26,258 bases of DNA, taken from positions 1 through 26,258 of IMG/VR virus record IMGVR_UViG_3300010354_000545. The stretch is one strand, 5' to 3'. Below the pieces are notes generated by a model. The model did no database searches. It saw only the letters and a program-made list of their open reading frames with translations, and had not been told where the DNA came from. Below, piece by piece: positions 14,780-21,642 of this stretch (positions are counted from its first letter, which is position 1; each line of letters opens with the position of its first letter). A program made the translations under genes and the position numbers. The stretch comes from a virus.

Positions 14780-15127
14780 TCACTTGGTCAGCGCCAGCAG
14801 GCGGAACGAGTTGGCTGCGATGCCTGTGGTCATCTCGAACAGGTGGCACAGATCGACGACCTTGTCGGCTGCCAACTGACGCTCGCGGCACAGTTCGGCG
14901 AGTGCGTTGGCCCGAGTCATCGTGAACGACTCGCTCGTGCGGTAGCCGGACTCAATCTCCTCGGCGTTCTTGAGGGCATGCGACGCGAGCGACTTGGCAG
15001 CCTCGACTGCTCGCTCGCCGGCCATCTCGTATTGGTTCAGTGCGACGGCGATCATCTTGCCGATCGGCTCGCTGGCCTTGAACAGTTCGCTTGCGTACTC
15101 GAAGCCGGTGGTCTGGGTGGTGGTCAC
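14780..15127 (-). CDS. Helical hypothetical protein with a possible dual start
   Basis: This is a 115-residue, alanine-rich, helical protein (MTTTQTTGFEYASELFK ... LLALTK). GTG 15127 is preceded by GACAGGAGACA and is preferred. ATG 15154 in the same frame lies 6 bases after the -10 box TACGGT and would give a leaderless version nine residues longer, translating the ribosome site itself. It is the first gene after the promoter at 15161-15189. Function unknown. Confidence 0.7.
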   Translation of the reverse strand: MTTTQTTGFEYASELFKASEPIGKMIAVALNQYEMAGERAVEAAKSLASHALKNAEEIESGYRTSESFTMTRANALAELCRERQLAADKVVDLCHLFEMTTGIAANSFRLLALTK

Positions 15128-15160
15128 TTCTGTCTCCTGTCGGTTTGTATTCATGCCCCC

Positions 15161-15189
15161 ACCGTACGAGGTCTTGACGCGGAATACAA
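15161..15189 (-). promoter_or_regulatory. Promoter for the minus-strand island
   Basis: On the minus strand this reads TTGTAT (15189-15184), 17-bp spacer, TACGGT (15166-15161). The spacer contains GTCAAGAC directly followed by NTCN and the -10. The same arrangement is repeated at 23359-23387, making a shared phage promoter class likely. Confidence 0.65.
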
Positions 15190-15270
15190 CGAGGGTTAGA
15201 CGGGTCTGACCTGCGGTTATGTCAACTGGTGTCGTCGGGCTGCGGGGCCAGCCTCGAGGCCGCCGTCACT

Positions 15271-15483
15271 TCACGGGCAGTACGGGCATGCCCTCTTTGA
15301 CGATGCGAAGAGGAGGCCATCACGTTCGCACGTCGACCACCCGTCATGCTGTCCGATGTAGTAGGCGATCGCTTGAATGATGTCGCCTGCCTCCCACATG
15401 CCATCAGGTCCACCCGATTCATCAAAGAGTGTCGCCAACTCCTGTGCGATGCGTCGCCGGGTTCTCTGTTCGTATTCAGTCAT
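15271..15483 (-). CDS. Small hypothetical protein with C-terminal CPYC
   Basis: This is a 70-residue protein. ATG 15483 is chosen because a -35/-10 pair (GTGAAC, 17 bp, TACTGT) ends 6 bases before it, giving a leaderless message; no ribosome site is visible. It begins MTEYEQRTRRRIAQELATLF and ends with STCERDGLLFASSKRACPYC, which could form a small metal site with C-x-n-CxxC. No family was recognised. A longer frame from 15705 overlaps the divergent promoter region and was rejected. Confidence 0.65.
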   Translation of the reverse strand: MTEYEQRTRRRIAQELATLFDESGGPDGMWEAGDIIQAIAYYIGQHDGWSTCERDGLLFASSKRACPYCP

Positions 15484-15489
15484 GAGTCG

Positions 15490-15518
15490 ACAGTACGACA
15501 TGGGTGTTGTTCGTTCAC
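15490..15518 (-). promoter_or_regulatory. Promoter for the leaderless gene at 15483
   Basis: On the minus strand this reads GTGAAC (15518-15513), 17-bp spacer, TACTGT (15495-15490), then 6 bases to the ATG. The -35 differs by one base from the TTGAAC used at 23382-23387. Confidence 0.55.
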
Positions 15519-15567
15519 TTATGACGTCGACGTAAGTCTTGTAGCACCAAGCGTGGAGTGGACTGTC

Positions 15568-15576
15568 TGGTATTCT
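15568..15576 (+). promoter_or_regulatory. Candidate extended -10 promoter for the Thr-rich secreted protein
   Basis: TGG then TATTCT, giving a predicted leader of about 35 bases before ATG 15618. It shares the GTATTCTT octamer with the candidate at 10616. It lies back-to-back with the minus-strand promoter at 15490-15518. Confidence 0.4.
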
Positions 15577-15617
15577 TGTCATCGTTTCAGTGCGCTCGTC
15601 GCCTACAGAGGGCCACC

Positions 15618-16763
15618 ATGCGGCGACTACTTCAAGTCTTGAGTCGACTCTTCTTCGTGTTCGGACTTGTATTCGCGTGGTCGTCGCCGGCCTTATCCCA
15701 AGCACAACTCGTTACGGGTGCTCAAGACTTCTACTTCTCCTTCGACGAACCTTCGACGTTCACTGTTCGTACCTACGCCCAGCAGTACGGCATCGACTCG
15801 ATGCTGTGGCTGTATGGCCCAGAGGACGTCCTCGTTGCCGAGAACGACGACTACTTCGGTCTCGACTCCTACCTAAGTGTTGAAGTACAGGCCGGCGTGT
15901 ATCGGTTGAGGACGGGCGTGTGCTGTGGCAATCCAGACGCATGGCGTGGCACCTCGTACACCTTTGAGACAGAGTCGCTGGTTGTTCAACCGACCACGAC
16001 AACGGCACCTAGTACAACGACAAGCGAAGCCCCTTCGACTACTGTCGAGCCAACAACGACAACTACGGAGGTGACGACATCAACATCTACCGAAGCGCCT
16101 ACGACGACGACGACCACGCTGCCGCCTACGACAGAGCCGTTCGTTCCCACTTCAACATCGACGACAACGTCGACATCATCGACTACATCCTCGACGTCTG
16201 CGCCGACAACGACATCGACGTCGACGACGAGTACCACTGTGCCGACGATGACGACTTCGACATCGTTGACCACGTCCACCACTACCACCACGACCTCTCC
16301 GATCGTTGCCTCGAGTACGACAACAACAACGGTTGGGGAGCCTTCATCAACGACGTCGAGCAGTACGTCAACCACCCTTCCAATCGACGAACCTTCGACT
16401 AGCCCGACGTTGCCAGACGAGCCGTCGGCAGAAGAAGTCATTCAGTACCTCGAAGAGATAGAGGCCGAAGACCTTCAAGCGTTGACGGAAGAAGAGATCA
16501 CGACACTTGTCGAGGTCATCGCATCGACAGACCTAACAGACGAACAGGCAGAAGAGATCGCACAAGCATTGAGCGAGGCACCTGTCGAGGTCAAACAAGA
16601 GTTCGAGGCTGCCGTCAATGTCTTTGGTGGACAGTTCGATTCCTATGTACCGGCCGGCTCAAACGTGCCCGTACGAACCCGCCGCGCACTTGTTGCGGCA
16701 ACAGCAGTCGTGTTCGCACTACCGGCTGCCCCAACCACTACGACCACTAGGAGAACCAAGTGA
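15618..16763 (+). CDS. Secreted Thr-rich (mucin-like) surface protein
   Basis: This is a 381-residue protein. ATG 15618 opens a clear signal peptide (MRRLLQVLSRLFFVFGLVFA, cleavage near ALSQA, about residue 29). Residues 31-115 form a beta-rich domain (DFYFSFDEPSTFTVRTY, SMLWLYGPEDVLVAEND, AGVYRLRTG) resembling pre-peptidase C-terminal domains. Residues about 126-260 are almost pure Thr/Ser/Pro. An acidic helical segment (EEVIQYLEEIEAEDLQ onward) follows, then FDSYVPAGSNVPVRTRRA and a hydrophobic stretch (VAATAVVFALPA) before a basic tail, consistent with membrane or wall attachment. It is probably displayed on the host cell or virion surface. Its stop overlaps the next start as GTGA. Confidence 0.75.
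   Translation: MRRLLQVLSRLFFVFGLVFAWSSPALSQAQLVTGAQDFYFSFDEPSTFTVRTYAQQYGIDSMLWLYGPEDVLVAENDDYFGLDSYLSVEVQAGVYRLRTGVCCGNPDAWRGTSYTFETESLVVQPTTTTAPSTTTSEAPSTTVEPTTTTTEVTTSTSTEAPTTTTTTLPPTTEPFVPTSTSTTTSTSSTTSSTSAPTTTSTSTTSTTVPTMTTSTSLTTSTTTTTTSPIVASSTTTTTVGEPSSTTSSSTSTTLPIDEPSTSPTLPDEPSAEEVIQYLEEIEAEDLQALTEEEITTLVEVIASTDLTDEQAEEIAQALSEAPVEVKQEFEAAVNVFGGQFDSYVPAGSNVPVRTRRALVAATAVVFALPAAPTTTTTRRTK
15993..16400 (+). repeat. Low-complexity ACG/ACA/TCG codon repeat (Thr/Ser-rich linker)
   Basis: This stretch consists of imperfect tandem triplets (ACG, ACA, ACC, TCG, TCA) coding for Thr and Ser in the secreted protein. Such tracts change length easily by slippage. They also create a valine-rich artefact frame on the other strand. 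Confidence 0.75.
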
Positions 16764-16927
16764 AACTACTGAAAGAAGCGCACGCTCAGATCTGGACGAT
16801 CTGTGGAGTGGCCCTCGTACTAATCACCCTCAATGGCATCACACTTCAGCGAGCAATGATCGCATTCGGCGTAAGCCTTGCCCTTCACTTCGCTGGCGTT
16901 GGGCTTCAGAAGGACTCAGAAGAGTGA
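16760..16927 (+). CDS. Small two-TM membrane protein (holin-like size)
   Basis: This is a 55-residue protein. GTG 16760 is preceded by AGGAGA and overlaps the stop of the secreted-protein gene. There is an amphipathic N-terminus (MKLLKEAHAQ) and two hydrophobic segments, about 11-28 (IWTICGVALVLITLNGI) and 32-50 (AMIAFGVSLALHFAGVGL), with an acidic tail KDSEE. The size and topology would fit a small holin or a partner of the secreted protein, but no family was recognised. It converges with the minus-strand gene at 16916, overlapping by 12 bases. Confidence 0.7.
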   Translation: MKLLKEAHAQIWTICGVALVLITLNGITLQRAMIAFGVSLALHFAGVGLQKDSEE

Positions 16928-17215
16928 GTCATCTTGACGTCGACTGTTCGACGTCTCTTTGGTAGCAGACTCGTCCTTCAGACCGTTAGCGGCAAGGACG
17001 CCGGCCAAGGTGCCAGACAAGAACAACACAATCGGAACTAGCACGCCGTCGATGAACGCTTTGTCGTTCGGGGCCTGCTTGTCGAGTGGCTGAGTGATGA
17101 AGGCCAGCGAGTAGAGGACGACGCCGACGATCATCAAGAAACTGATGGTCAAGCCGACGCCTACGATCAAGATTAGTCGGGCCTTGATCTCTCCGTTGGT
17201 GTAACGCTTCTTCAT
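16916..17215 (-). CDS. Two-TM membrane protein
   Basis: This is a 99-residue protein. ATG 17215 overlaps the upstream stop as ATGA and has GGGAG at good spacing; a longer frame from 17248 is inside the upstream gene. Membrane segments lie at about 13-38 (LILIVGVGLTISFLMIVGVV) and 57-77 (VLVPIVLFLSGTLAGVLAA), followed by a polar Lys/Ser/Arg tail. The topology is compatible with a holin or membrane-exclusion protein. It is translationally coupled to the lipoprotein upstream. Confidence 0.72.
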   Translation of the reverse strand: MKKRYTNGEIKARLILIVGVGLTISFLMIVGVVLYSLAFITQPLDKQAPNDKAFIDGVLVPIVLFLSGTLAGVLAANGLKDESATKETSNSRRQDDSLF

Positions 17216-17421
17216 TCTGGCACGCTCCCAAAGATCATCTCGGGGCAAGTGCCCGAGGCTTCACACTGCGGTGGCTGGCACTCGACTGCTTCCCAGTTCG
17301 CCGGGTCTTGACAGGGGTATCGAAACTGACCATCGTAACCACACGACGATGCGATAGCGGAAATCAGGCCACACATCAAGCCGACCAACCACACAGAGAA
17401 AGACTTACGAGTGACAACCAT
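17212..17421 (-). CDS. Small Cys-rich lipoprotein (YPCQDPANW motif)
   Basis: This is a 69-residue protein. A signal peptide (hydrophobic about 9-24) ends in ASSC with lipidation site C27. The mature part, only about 43 residues, has FRYPCQDPANWEAVEC, then PPQC, GTC and PEMIF: four cysteines in a tight pattern. I recognise a YPCQDPxNW...C.PP.C...G.CPE pattern from small lipoproteins of aquatic phages, but cannot confirm it here. It probably sits on the outer face of the host membrane. There is no strong ribosome site; TACCAT lies 8 bases upstream, so it may be leaderless. Confidence 0.72.
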   Translation of the reverse strand: MVVTRKSFSVWLVGLMCGLISAIASSCGYDGQFRYPCQDPANWEAVECQPPQCEASGTCPEMIFGSVPE

Positions 17422-17429
17422 GAAACCTG

Positions 17430-17435
17430 ATGGTA
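17430..17435 (-). promoter_or_regulatory. Candidate -10 box for the minus-strand lipoprotein pair
   Basis: On the minus strand this reads TACCAT, 8 bases before ATG 17421. No clear -35 was found. It is consistent with the leaderless pattern of other genes here. Confidence 0.3.
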
Positions 17436-17499
17436 GTCAACCGACTAAGAAACTCATTCGATCTTCTTGTCGACCTACAACGAACTCGCCTTCAAGTGT

Positions 17500-17508
17500 T
17501 GCTACTAT
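17500..17508 (+). promoter_or_regulatory. Candidate extended -10 promoter for the scaffold/capsid transcript
   Basis: TGC followed by TACTAT, with ATG 17517 only 8 bases downstream and no ribosome site. It would start the capsid transcript within a base or two of the scaffold start codon. This is the only promoter-like element upstream of the highly biased capsid genes after the minus-strand interruption. Confidence 0.5.
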
Positions 17509-17516
17509 CACGACCG

Positions 17517-18158
17517 ATGGCACGCCGTACGAAACTCGCGGACCTAATGGTCAAGGAGACGAGTGGTGTCGACCATCCCGCCCATCTTCACGAAGGCTGG
17601 CTCGTCATGAAGTCGGAAGACCTCGACGCGGCACTCGATGAAGTCACTCAAGTGAACAAGGAGACACACGTGGACTTGGAAGTCACCGAGACCGAACACA
17701 TCGACAAGGCCGCACCCGCCGTCGACGACGACATCCGCAAGGAACTGTCGGACCTGCGTAAGCAGTTGGACGACGCTCGCAAGGAGACCGAGTCCCTTCG
17801 CGCCCAGCGCGAACTGGAGAAGGCACTCGCCTCGAGCCACAACTGGGCAATCCTGCCCGAGTTGAACCCGCAGGAGTTCGCCCCGGTTCTCCGCTCGATT
17901 CGTGACACCATGCCCGAAGCCGCAGAAGTCATCGAGAAGGTTCTCGACGCCTCGGCTCGTGCGTTGAAGGAGTCGGGCATCCTCAAGGAGTTGGGCACCG
18001 ACACCGTCGCGCCGGCCGATGCCTACTCGCAGATCGAAGCCATGGCTCGCCAGATGGTCAACGATGGCCGCGCCGACTCGTTCGCGAAGGCCGTCGCCAC
18101 CGTCGCCGGCCAGAACAAGGATCTCTACAACAAGTACCTCGAAGAGAAGGGAATCTGA
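17517..18158 (+). CDS. Putative capsid scaffold protein
   Basis: This is a 213-residue protein. ATG 17517 is chosen because a -10 box precedes it by 8 bases; upstream in-frame sequence overlaps the divergent promoter. The N-terminus has VKETSGVDHPAHLHEGWLVM, resembling the sDRPA-type segment at the start of phage protease/scaffold proteins. A long coiled coil follows (about 75-115, RKELSDLRKQLDDARKETES), then helical segments. The high charge, coiled coil and position just before decoration and capsid genes fit a scaffold cleaved by the upstream protease. Confidence 0.75.
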   Translation: MARRTKLADLMVKETSGVDHPAHLHEGWLVMKSEDLDAALDEVTQVNKETHVDLEVTETEHIDKAAPAVDDDIRKELSDLRKQLDDARKETESLRAQRELEKALASSHNWAILPELNPQEFAPVLRSIRDTMPEAAEVIEKVLDASARALKESGILKELGTDTVAPADAYSQIEAMARQMVNDGRADSFAKAVATVAGQNKDLYNKYLEEKGI

Positions 18159-18160
18159 AC

Positions 18161-18547
18161 ATGGCCTACGAAGGCGCACAGATCAAGATGGGCAACCTGA
18201 CCGCCGCGTCGGACCTGTCGGCCAAGCAGTACTACTTCGTCAAGTTGGCTTCGGCCACCACTGTCGACGTGTGTACCGCCATCACCGACAAGCCGATCGG
18301 TGTTCTTCAGAACACCCCCACCGCCGGACAGAGCGCAGAGATCTGCATCTTCGGCATCACCAAGGTCTCCGCTGATGGCAACCTGACCGCAGGAAACCTC
18401 ATCGGCACCTCGAGTGACTCACAAGCCGATGCCATCACCGCTGGAACGGACACCACCGTGTACGTCATGGGTCAGGCAATCGAGGCCGGCGCTGCTGGCC
18501 AGACCGTCACCATGTTCCTCAATCCGAGCAACTCTCGGGCCGCCTGA
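18161..18547 (+). CDS. Head decoration (DUF2190-like) protein
   Basis: This is a 128-residue Ala/Gly/Thr-rich protein starting MAYEGAQIKMGNLTA two bases after the scaffold stop. KQYYFVKLASATTVDVCTA, KPIGVLQNTPTAGQSAEICI and GNLIGTSSDSQADAI are typical of small capsid cement or decoration proteins. It probably binds the outer capsid surface and stabilises it after expansion. Codon use is strongly biased to C-ending codons, as in the major capsid gene. Confidence 0.8.
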   Translation: MAYEGAQIKMGNLTAASDLSAKQYYFVKLASATTVDVCTAITDKPIGVLQNTPTAGQSAEICIFGITKVSADGNLTAGNLIGTSSDSQADAITAGTDTTVYVMGQAIEAGAAGQTVTMFLNPSNSRAA

Positions 18548-18567
18548 TCTAGAAGGAGAACACAGCC

Positions 18568-19518
18568 ATGCCCCAGCCCACCCAGTCACAGGTCCATGTT
18601 GATGCGATCTTGACGAACATGTCGCTCGCCTTCATGCAGGAGGCAGACTCGTTCGTCGCAAGCAAGGTGTTCCCCACGGTCACCGTCAACAAGCAGAGCG
18701 ACAAGTACTTCACGTACTCGCAGGCCGACTTCTATCGCGATCAGGCTCAGACTCGTGCCGATGGCACCGAGTCGGCCGGTTCTGGCTACGGACTCAGCAC
18801 CGACACCTACTCGTCGAGCGTGTGGGCACTCCACAAGGACATCGGCGATCAGGTTCGTGCGAACAGCGACTCGCCGCTCGACCCCGACATGGATGCCACC
18901 CGCTTCCTCACCCACCAGATGATGATCCGTCAGGAGCGCGACTGGGCGTCGAACTACTTCACCACCTCGACGTGGGGAACCGACTCGACTCCTTCGACCC
19001 TGTGGGACGCTTCTGGCTCCGACCCGATCGGTGACATCCAGACCGGCATCAACACCATCCTGTCGAACACCGGCTACCTCGCTAACACCCTCGTGTTGTC
19101 GTACGCGGCCTACAAGACTCTCCGTAACCACTCGGACTTCGTCGACCGCTACAAGTACACGAGCGCCGACTCCATCACGCCCGAACTCATCGGCAAGGTT
19201 CTCGACCTTCCGCGAGTGATGGTCATGAAGGGCGTCTACAACTCGGCTGCCGAGAACGCGTCTGCCTCCTACGGACAGATCGGCGACAAGGATGCCCTCC
19301 TGTGCTACGTGGCCCCGTCTGCCGGTCTCATGACCGCTTCGGCCGGCTACAACTTCGTGTGGAACGGAGTCGGTGGCGCACTCGGCACCTCGGTCGCTGT
19401 GAGCCGGTTCCGCATGGACCACCTCCGTGCCGACCGCCTCGAGATCGAGTCGGCGTGGGACTTCAAGGTCGTCTCGTCCGCACTCGGCTACTTCTTCAGC
19501 AACCCCGTCTCGGCCTGA
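18568..19518 (+). CDS. Major capsid protein
   Basis: This is a 316-residue protein preceded by AAGGAGAACA. It has no membrane or enzyme motifs. Segments such as ASKVFPTVTVNKQSDKYF, QMMIRQERDWASNYFTT, LVLSYAAYKTLRNHSDFVDR and a C-terminal WDFKVVSSALGYFFSNPV resemble HK97-fold capsid proteins. It follows scaffold and decoration genes and shows the strongest codon bias in the window (TAC, AAC, ATC, CTC, GTC), as expected for the most abundant virion protein. Confidence 0.88.
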   Translation: MPQPTQSQVHVDAILTNMSLAFMQEADSFVASKVFPTVTVNKQSDKYFTYSQADFYRDQAQTRADGTESAGSGYGLSTDTYSSSVWALHKDIGDQVRANSDSPLDPDMDATRFLTHQMMIRQERDWASNYFTTSTWGTDSTPSTLWDASGSDPIGDIQTGINTILSNTGYLANTLVLSYAAYKTLRNHSDFVDRYKYTSADSITPELIGKVLDLPRVMVMKGVYNSAAENASASYGQIGDKDALLCYVAPSAGLMTASAGYNFVWNGVGGALGTSVAVSRFRMDHLRADRLEIESAWDFKVVSSALGYFFSNPVSA

Positions 19519-19530
19519 TAGGAGCACGAC

Positions 19531-19956
19531 ATGGCCTTCAACCGAATCACACGTGGAACTGCCCTTGTCGGTGAACTCATCGCCACGGGACCGAATCGTG
19601 CTCGTGGTCTGGCCACTGTCAGGCGTTCGGCTGCCACGGTCGCCGATGGAGGTTCGATGGTGGCCAGTGCTGCCAACATCGTCACCAACACGATCGTCAG
19701 TGCCACTCCGACGCAGGCTCGTGCCCTCACCACGGCGACTGGAGCACAGATCATTGCGCTCCTCAACAACGCGCAGGTGGGCGACTGTACGGAGTTCACT
19801 GTCATCAACCTCGCCGCGTCGACTCATGCGATCACTCTGACCGCTGGGGCATCGGGAGTGACCTTGGTCGGTTCGGCCATCGTTTCCGCTGCCTCTTCGG
19901 GCACGTGGGTCGTGCGTTACGACTCGAGTACGGCAGTCACGTTCTACCGCAAGTAG
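19531..19956 (+). CDS. Small beta-rich virion-associated protein
   Basis: This is a 141-residue Ala/Thr/Val-rich protein with GGAGCAC before the ATG. The C-terminal half (GDCTEFTVINLAASTHAITL, GVTLVGSAIVSAASSGTWVV, TAVTFYRK) resembles repetitive beta domains found in capsid-associated or head-fiber proteins next to major capsid genes. It probably decorates the head. A strong hairpin follows its stop. Confidence 0.65.
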   Translation: MAFNRITRGTALVGELIATGPNRARGLATVRRSAATVADGGSMVASAANIVTNTIVSATPTQARALTTATGAQIIALLNNAQVGDCTEFTVINLAASTHAITLTAGASGVTLVGSAIVSAASSGTWVVRYDSSTAVTFYRK

Positions 19957-19977
19957 CACAACCAAGCACACGGCACT

Positions 19978-20017
19978 AGGGCCGGTACTGGTGTCTTGTG
20001 ACATCAGTGCCGGCCCT
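19978..20017 (+). terminator. Strong hairpin terminator after the capsid genes
   Basis: An 18-bp stem (19978-19995 with 20000-20017), including two G-T wobbles, closes a TTGT tetraloop; the outer arms are AGGGCCGG and CCGGCCCT. There is no T-tract, so it may act as an attenuator or RNA-stabilising 3' end that separates abundant capsid mRNA from the connector genes. Confidence 0.8.
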
Positions 20018-20037
20018 TAGTCATTAGGAGACAACTC

Positions 20038-20334
20038 ATGAACAACCGCAGCAACCTTCAGCCGGCCACCGTCACCAAACTCACTGGGTCGAACCAGACG
20101 ATCACTGGCCAGAAGATCTTCATGGGCATCACTGGCTCGGACGCTGGTGCCGGCTCGTACAAGGTTCACGTCTACCACGGCACGGCAGACACCGACCCGC
20201 ACATCGCAGCCATCGCCGGTCAGAGTGGAGGTTCCGACTCGATGTGGTTCGGCCCGAACGGTCTCGCCTGCCCGAACGGCATCTACATCAAGGTCTACAG
20301 CGGCACCATTGAAGGCTCGATCTTCACCAAGTGA
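20038..20334 (+). CDS. Small beta-rich protein downstream of capsid
   Basis: This is a 98-residue protein with TAGGAGACAAC before the ATG. It contains KLTGSNQTITGQKIFMGITG, GSYKVHVYHGTADTDPH and CPNGIYIKVYSGTIEGSIF, a repetitive beta pattern like small virion proteins that follow capsid genes. No family was assigned with confidence. It is the first gene after the strong hairpin. Confidence 0.65.
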   Translation: MNNRSNLQPATVTKLTGSNQTITGQKIFMGITGSDAGAGSYKVHVYHGTADTDPHIAAIAGQSGGSDSMWFGPNGLACPNGIYIKVYSGTIEGSIFTK

Positions 20335-20345
20335 ACTGAGGAACT

Positions 20346-20837
20346 ATGACGTGGACATACTCTGGCAACCCGGCGTCCTCGGCCACCGATGCCATCCGGT
20401 TCCTCATTGGAGACACCGACACAACCGACCAACTTCTTAGCAACGAAGAGATCGCATGGGTCAACACTGAGTCAGGTGGTTCACCGACCTCGACGACAGG
20501 ACTGTATGAGGCCGCGTATCGAGCGTGTGTTGCCATCGCATCGAAACTGTCTCGACAAGCCGACAAGCAGATTGGTGACCTCAGTGTGTCACTGTCACAG
20601 AAGGCCAAGGGTTACCTCGCACAAGCAGAGGAGTTCAAGTCCCTAGCACAAGTGACGAACTACGTGCCCATTCCGTACGCCGGTGGCATCACCATCAGCG
20701 ACAAGGAGATCGACCAAGACAACCCCGACATCTTTGCTGGTTGGTTTGCGTCTGGGCAGTTCCAGAACATTGCCGATGGTGGCCAACGACAGACTCAGAC
20801 CGGCATCGAGTTCTTTGGGGCCGGCGCTGACTCATGA
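20346..20837 (+). CDS. Head-tail connector (adaptor) protein
   Basis: This is a 163-residue protein. MTWTYSGNPASSATDAIRFLIGDTDTTD, split as short motifs such as DAIRFLIGDT and LLSNEEIAWV, followed by AAYRACVAIASKLSRQAD, matches the pattern of helical head-tail adaptors that dock on the portal (HK97 gp6-like). Position right after the capsid block supports this. Its stop overlaps the next start (ATGA). Confidence 0.8.
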   Translation: MTWTYSGNPASSATDAIRFLIGDTDTTDQLLSNEEIAWVNTESGGSPTSTTGLYEAAYRACVAIASKLSRQADKQIGDLSVSLSQKAKGYLAQAEEFKSLAQVTNYVPIPYAGGITISDKEIDQDNPDIFAGWFASGQFQNIADGGQRQTQTGIEFFGAGADS

Positions 20838-21184
20838 CCGCCGCAACACAGTTCCTCACTGACCTTCTTGATCTGGCGACACAGACTGTCACAGTGACGC
20901 CTAAGTCATCTGTCAACAACTACGGCGAGATTCAACACGCTGGACAGGGCACCTCTTACAGCGCATACGTCCAGAAGATCACCGCCAGTAAGAGGAAAGA
21001 AGCCACTGATGAACCGGTCGTCGAGTTCATGGCCTACATCCCGTCTTCGACCTATGCGGCGTCTGTCGATGACCTACTGACATACGCAGGGTTCACGCGA
21101 CCGGTTGTCGAGGTCGACATTCGCTCGGACGAGTATGGGCAACAGGTTGTAGTCCTAGCGTTAGGTCAGCCAAGGAGAACCTGA
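20834..21184 (+). CDS. Head closure / stopper protein
   Basis: This is a 116-residue beta-rich protein. TQTVTVTPKSSVNNYGEIQH, SAYVQKITASKRK, VEFMAYIPSST and FTRPVVEVDIRSDEYG fit head-completion (stopper) proteins with a small beta-barrel fold. It sits between the adaptor and the gp10-like tail component. Both ends overlap neighbouring genes, indicating tight co-translation. Confidence 0.7.
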   Translation: MTAATQFLTDLLDLATQTVTVTPKSSVNNYGEIQHAGQGTSYSAYVQKITASKRKEATDEPVVEFMAYIPSSTYAASVDDLLTYAGFTRPVVEVDIRSDEYGQQVVVLALGQPRRT

Positions 21185-21642
21185 TGTCGGTCGAGTTCAA
21201 GTTGTCGGGCGTCCCAGAGATCATGAAGGCCCTTGAACGTGACTTTGAGTCAACGTCTCAAGCATTGAAAGCCGGCGTCCTCAACATGGCCGAGGACATT
21301 GCGAAACAGTCAGACCAGTTAGTCCCAGTCGACGAAGGAACGCTCAGGTCGTCACGAACGATCGACAGAACAAACCTTGGAGACAGGTATCAAGTGACTG
21401 TCGGTTACGGTGGCCCAGCAGCGCCCTACGCCATCGTTCAGCACGAGCGACTCGACTTCTGGCACCCACCGAAACCACCCGGCAAGAACAGTGCCGGCAT
21501 CAGTGGCAAGGGTCCTGTCAAACCGGGTCGGGGCCGAGGACCTAAGTACCTCGAGATACCGTTCCTGAACCTTCGTAAGAAGTTCCCTGCTGCCCTCGTC
21601 GGGTACGTACGACGCGCTAAGGCCCAGAACAGGAAGGCATGA
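21184..21642 (+). CDS. HK97 gp10-like tail component
   Basis: This is a 152-residue protein. SVEFKLSGVPEIMKALERDF, then SQALKAGVLNMAEDIAKQS, LVPVDEGTLRSS and APYAIVQHE match the gp10/neck family: an N-terminal helix, the PVDTGxLRxS loop and the YAxxxHE loop. It connects the head to the tail and is needed for tail completion. The C-terminus is basic and Pro/Gly-rich (KPPGKNSAG, KPGRGRGPKYLE). Confidence 0.85.
   Translation: MSVEFKLSGVPEIMKALERDFESTSQALKAGVLNMAEDIAKQSDQLVPVDEGTLRSSRTIDRTNLGDRYQVTVGYGGPAAPYAIVQHERLDFWHPPKPPGKNSAGISGKGPVKPGRGRGPKYLEIPFLNLRKKFPAALVGYVRRAKAQNRKA

Noticed and set aside
15993-16400. CRISPR-like or other regularly spaced repeat array
   Set aside because: The repeats are degenerate codon triplets within a coding frame, without unique spacers.
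15986-16441. Valine-rich minus-strand frame opposite the Thr-rich region
   Set aside because: It results directly from reading ACN/TCN triplet repeats on the other strand.
18586-20004. Minus-strand open frame (472 codons) opposite the major capsid gene
   Set aside because: It is a shadow of the strongly biased capsid gene and crosses the hairpin terminator; it is Arg/Asp/Val-rich with no domain.
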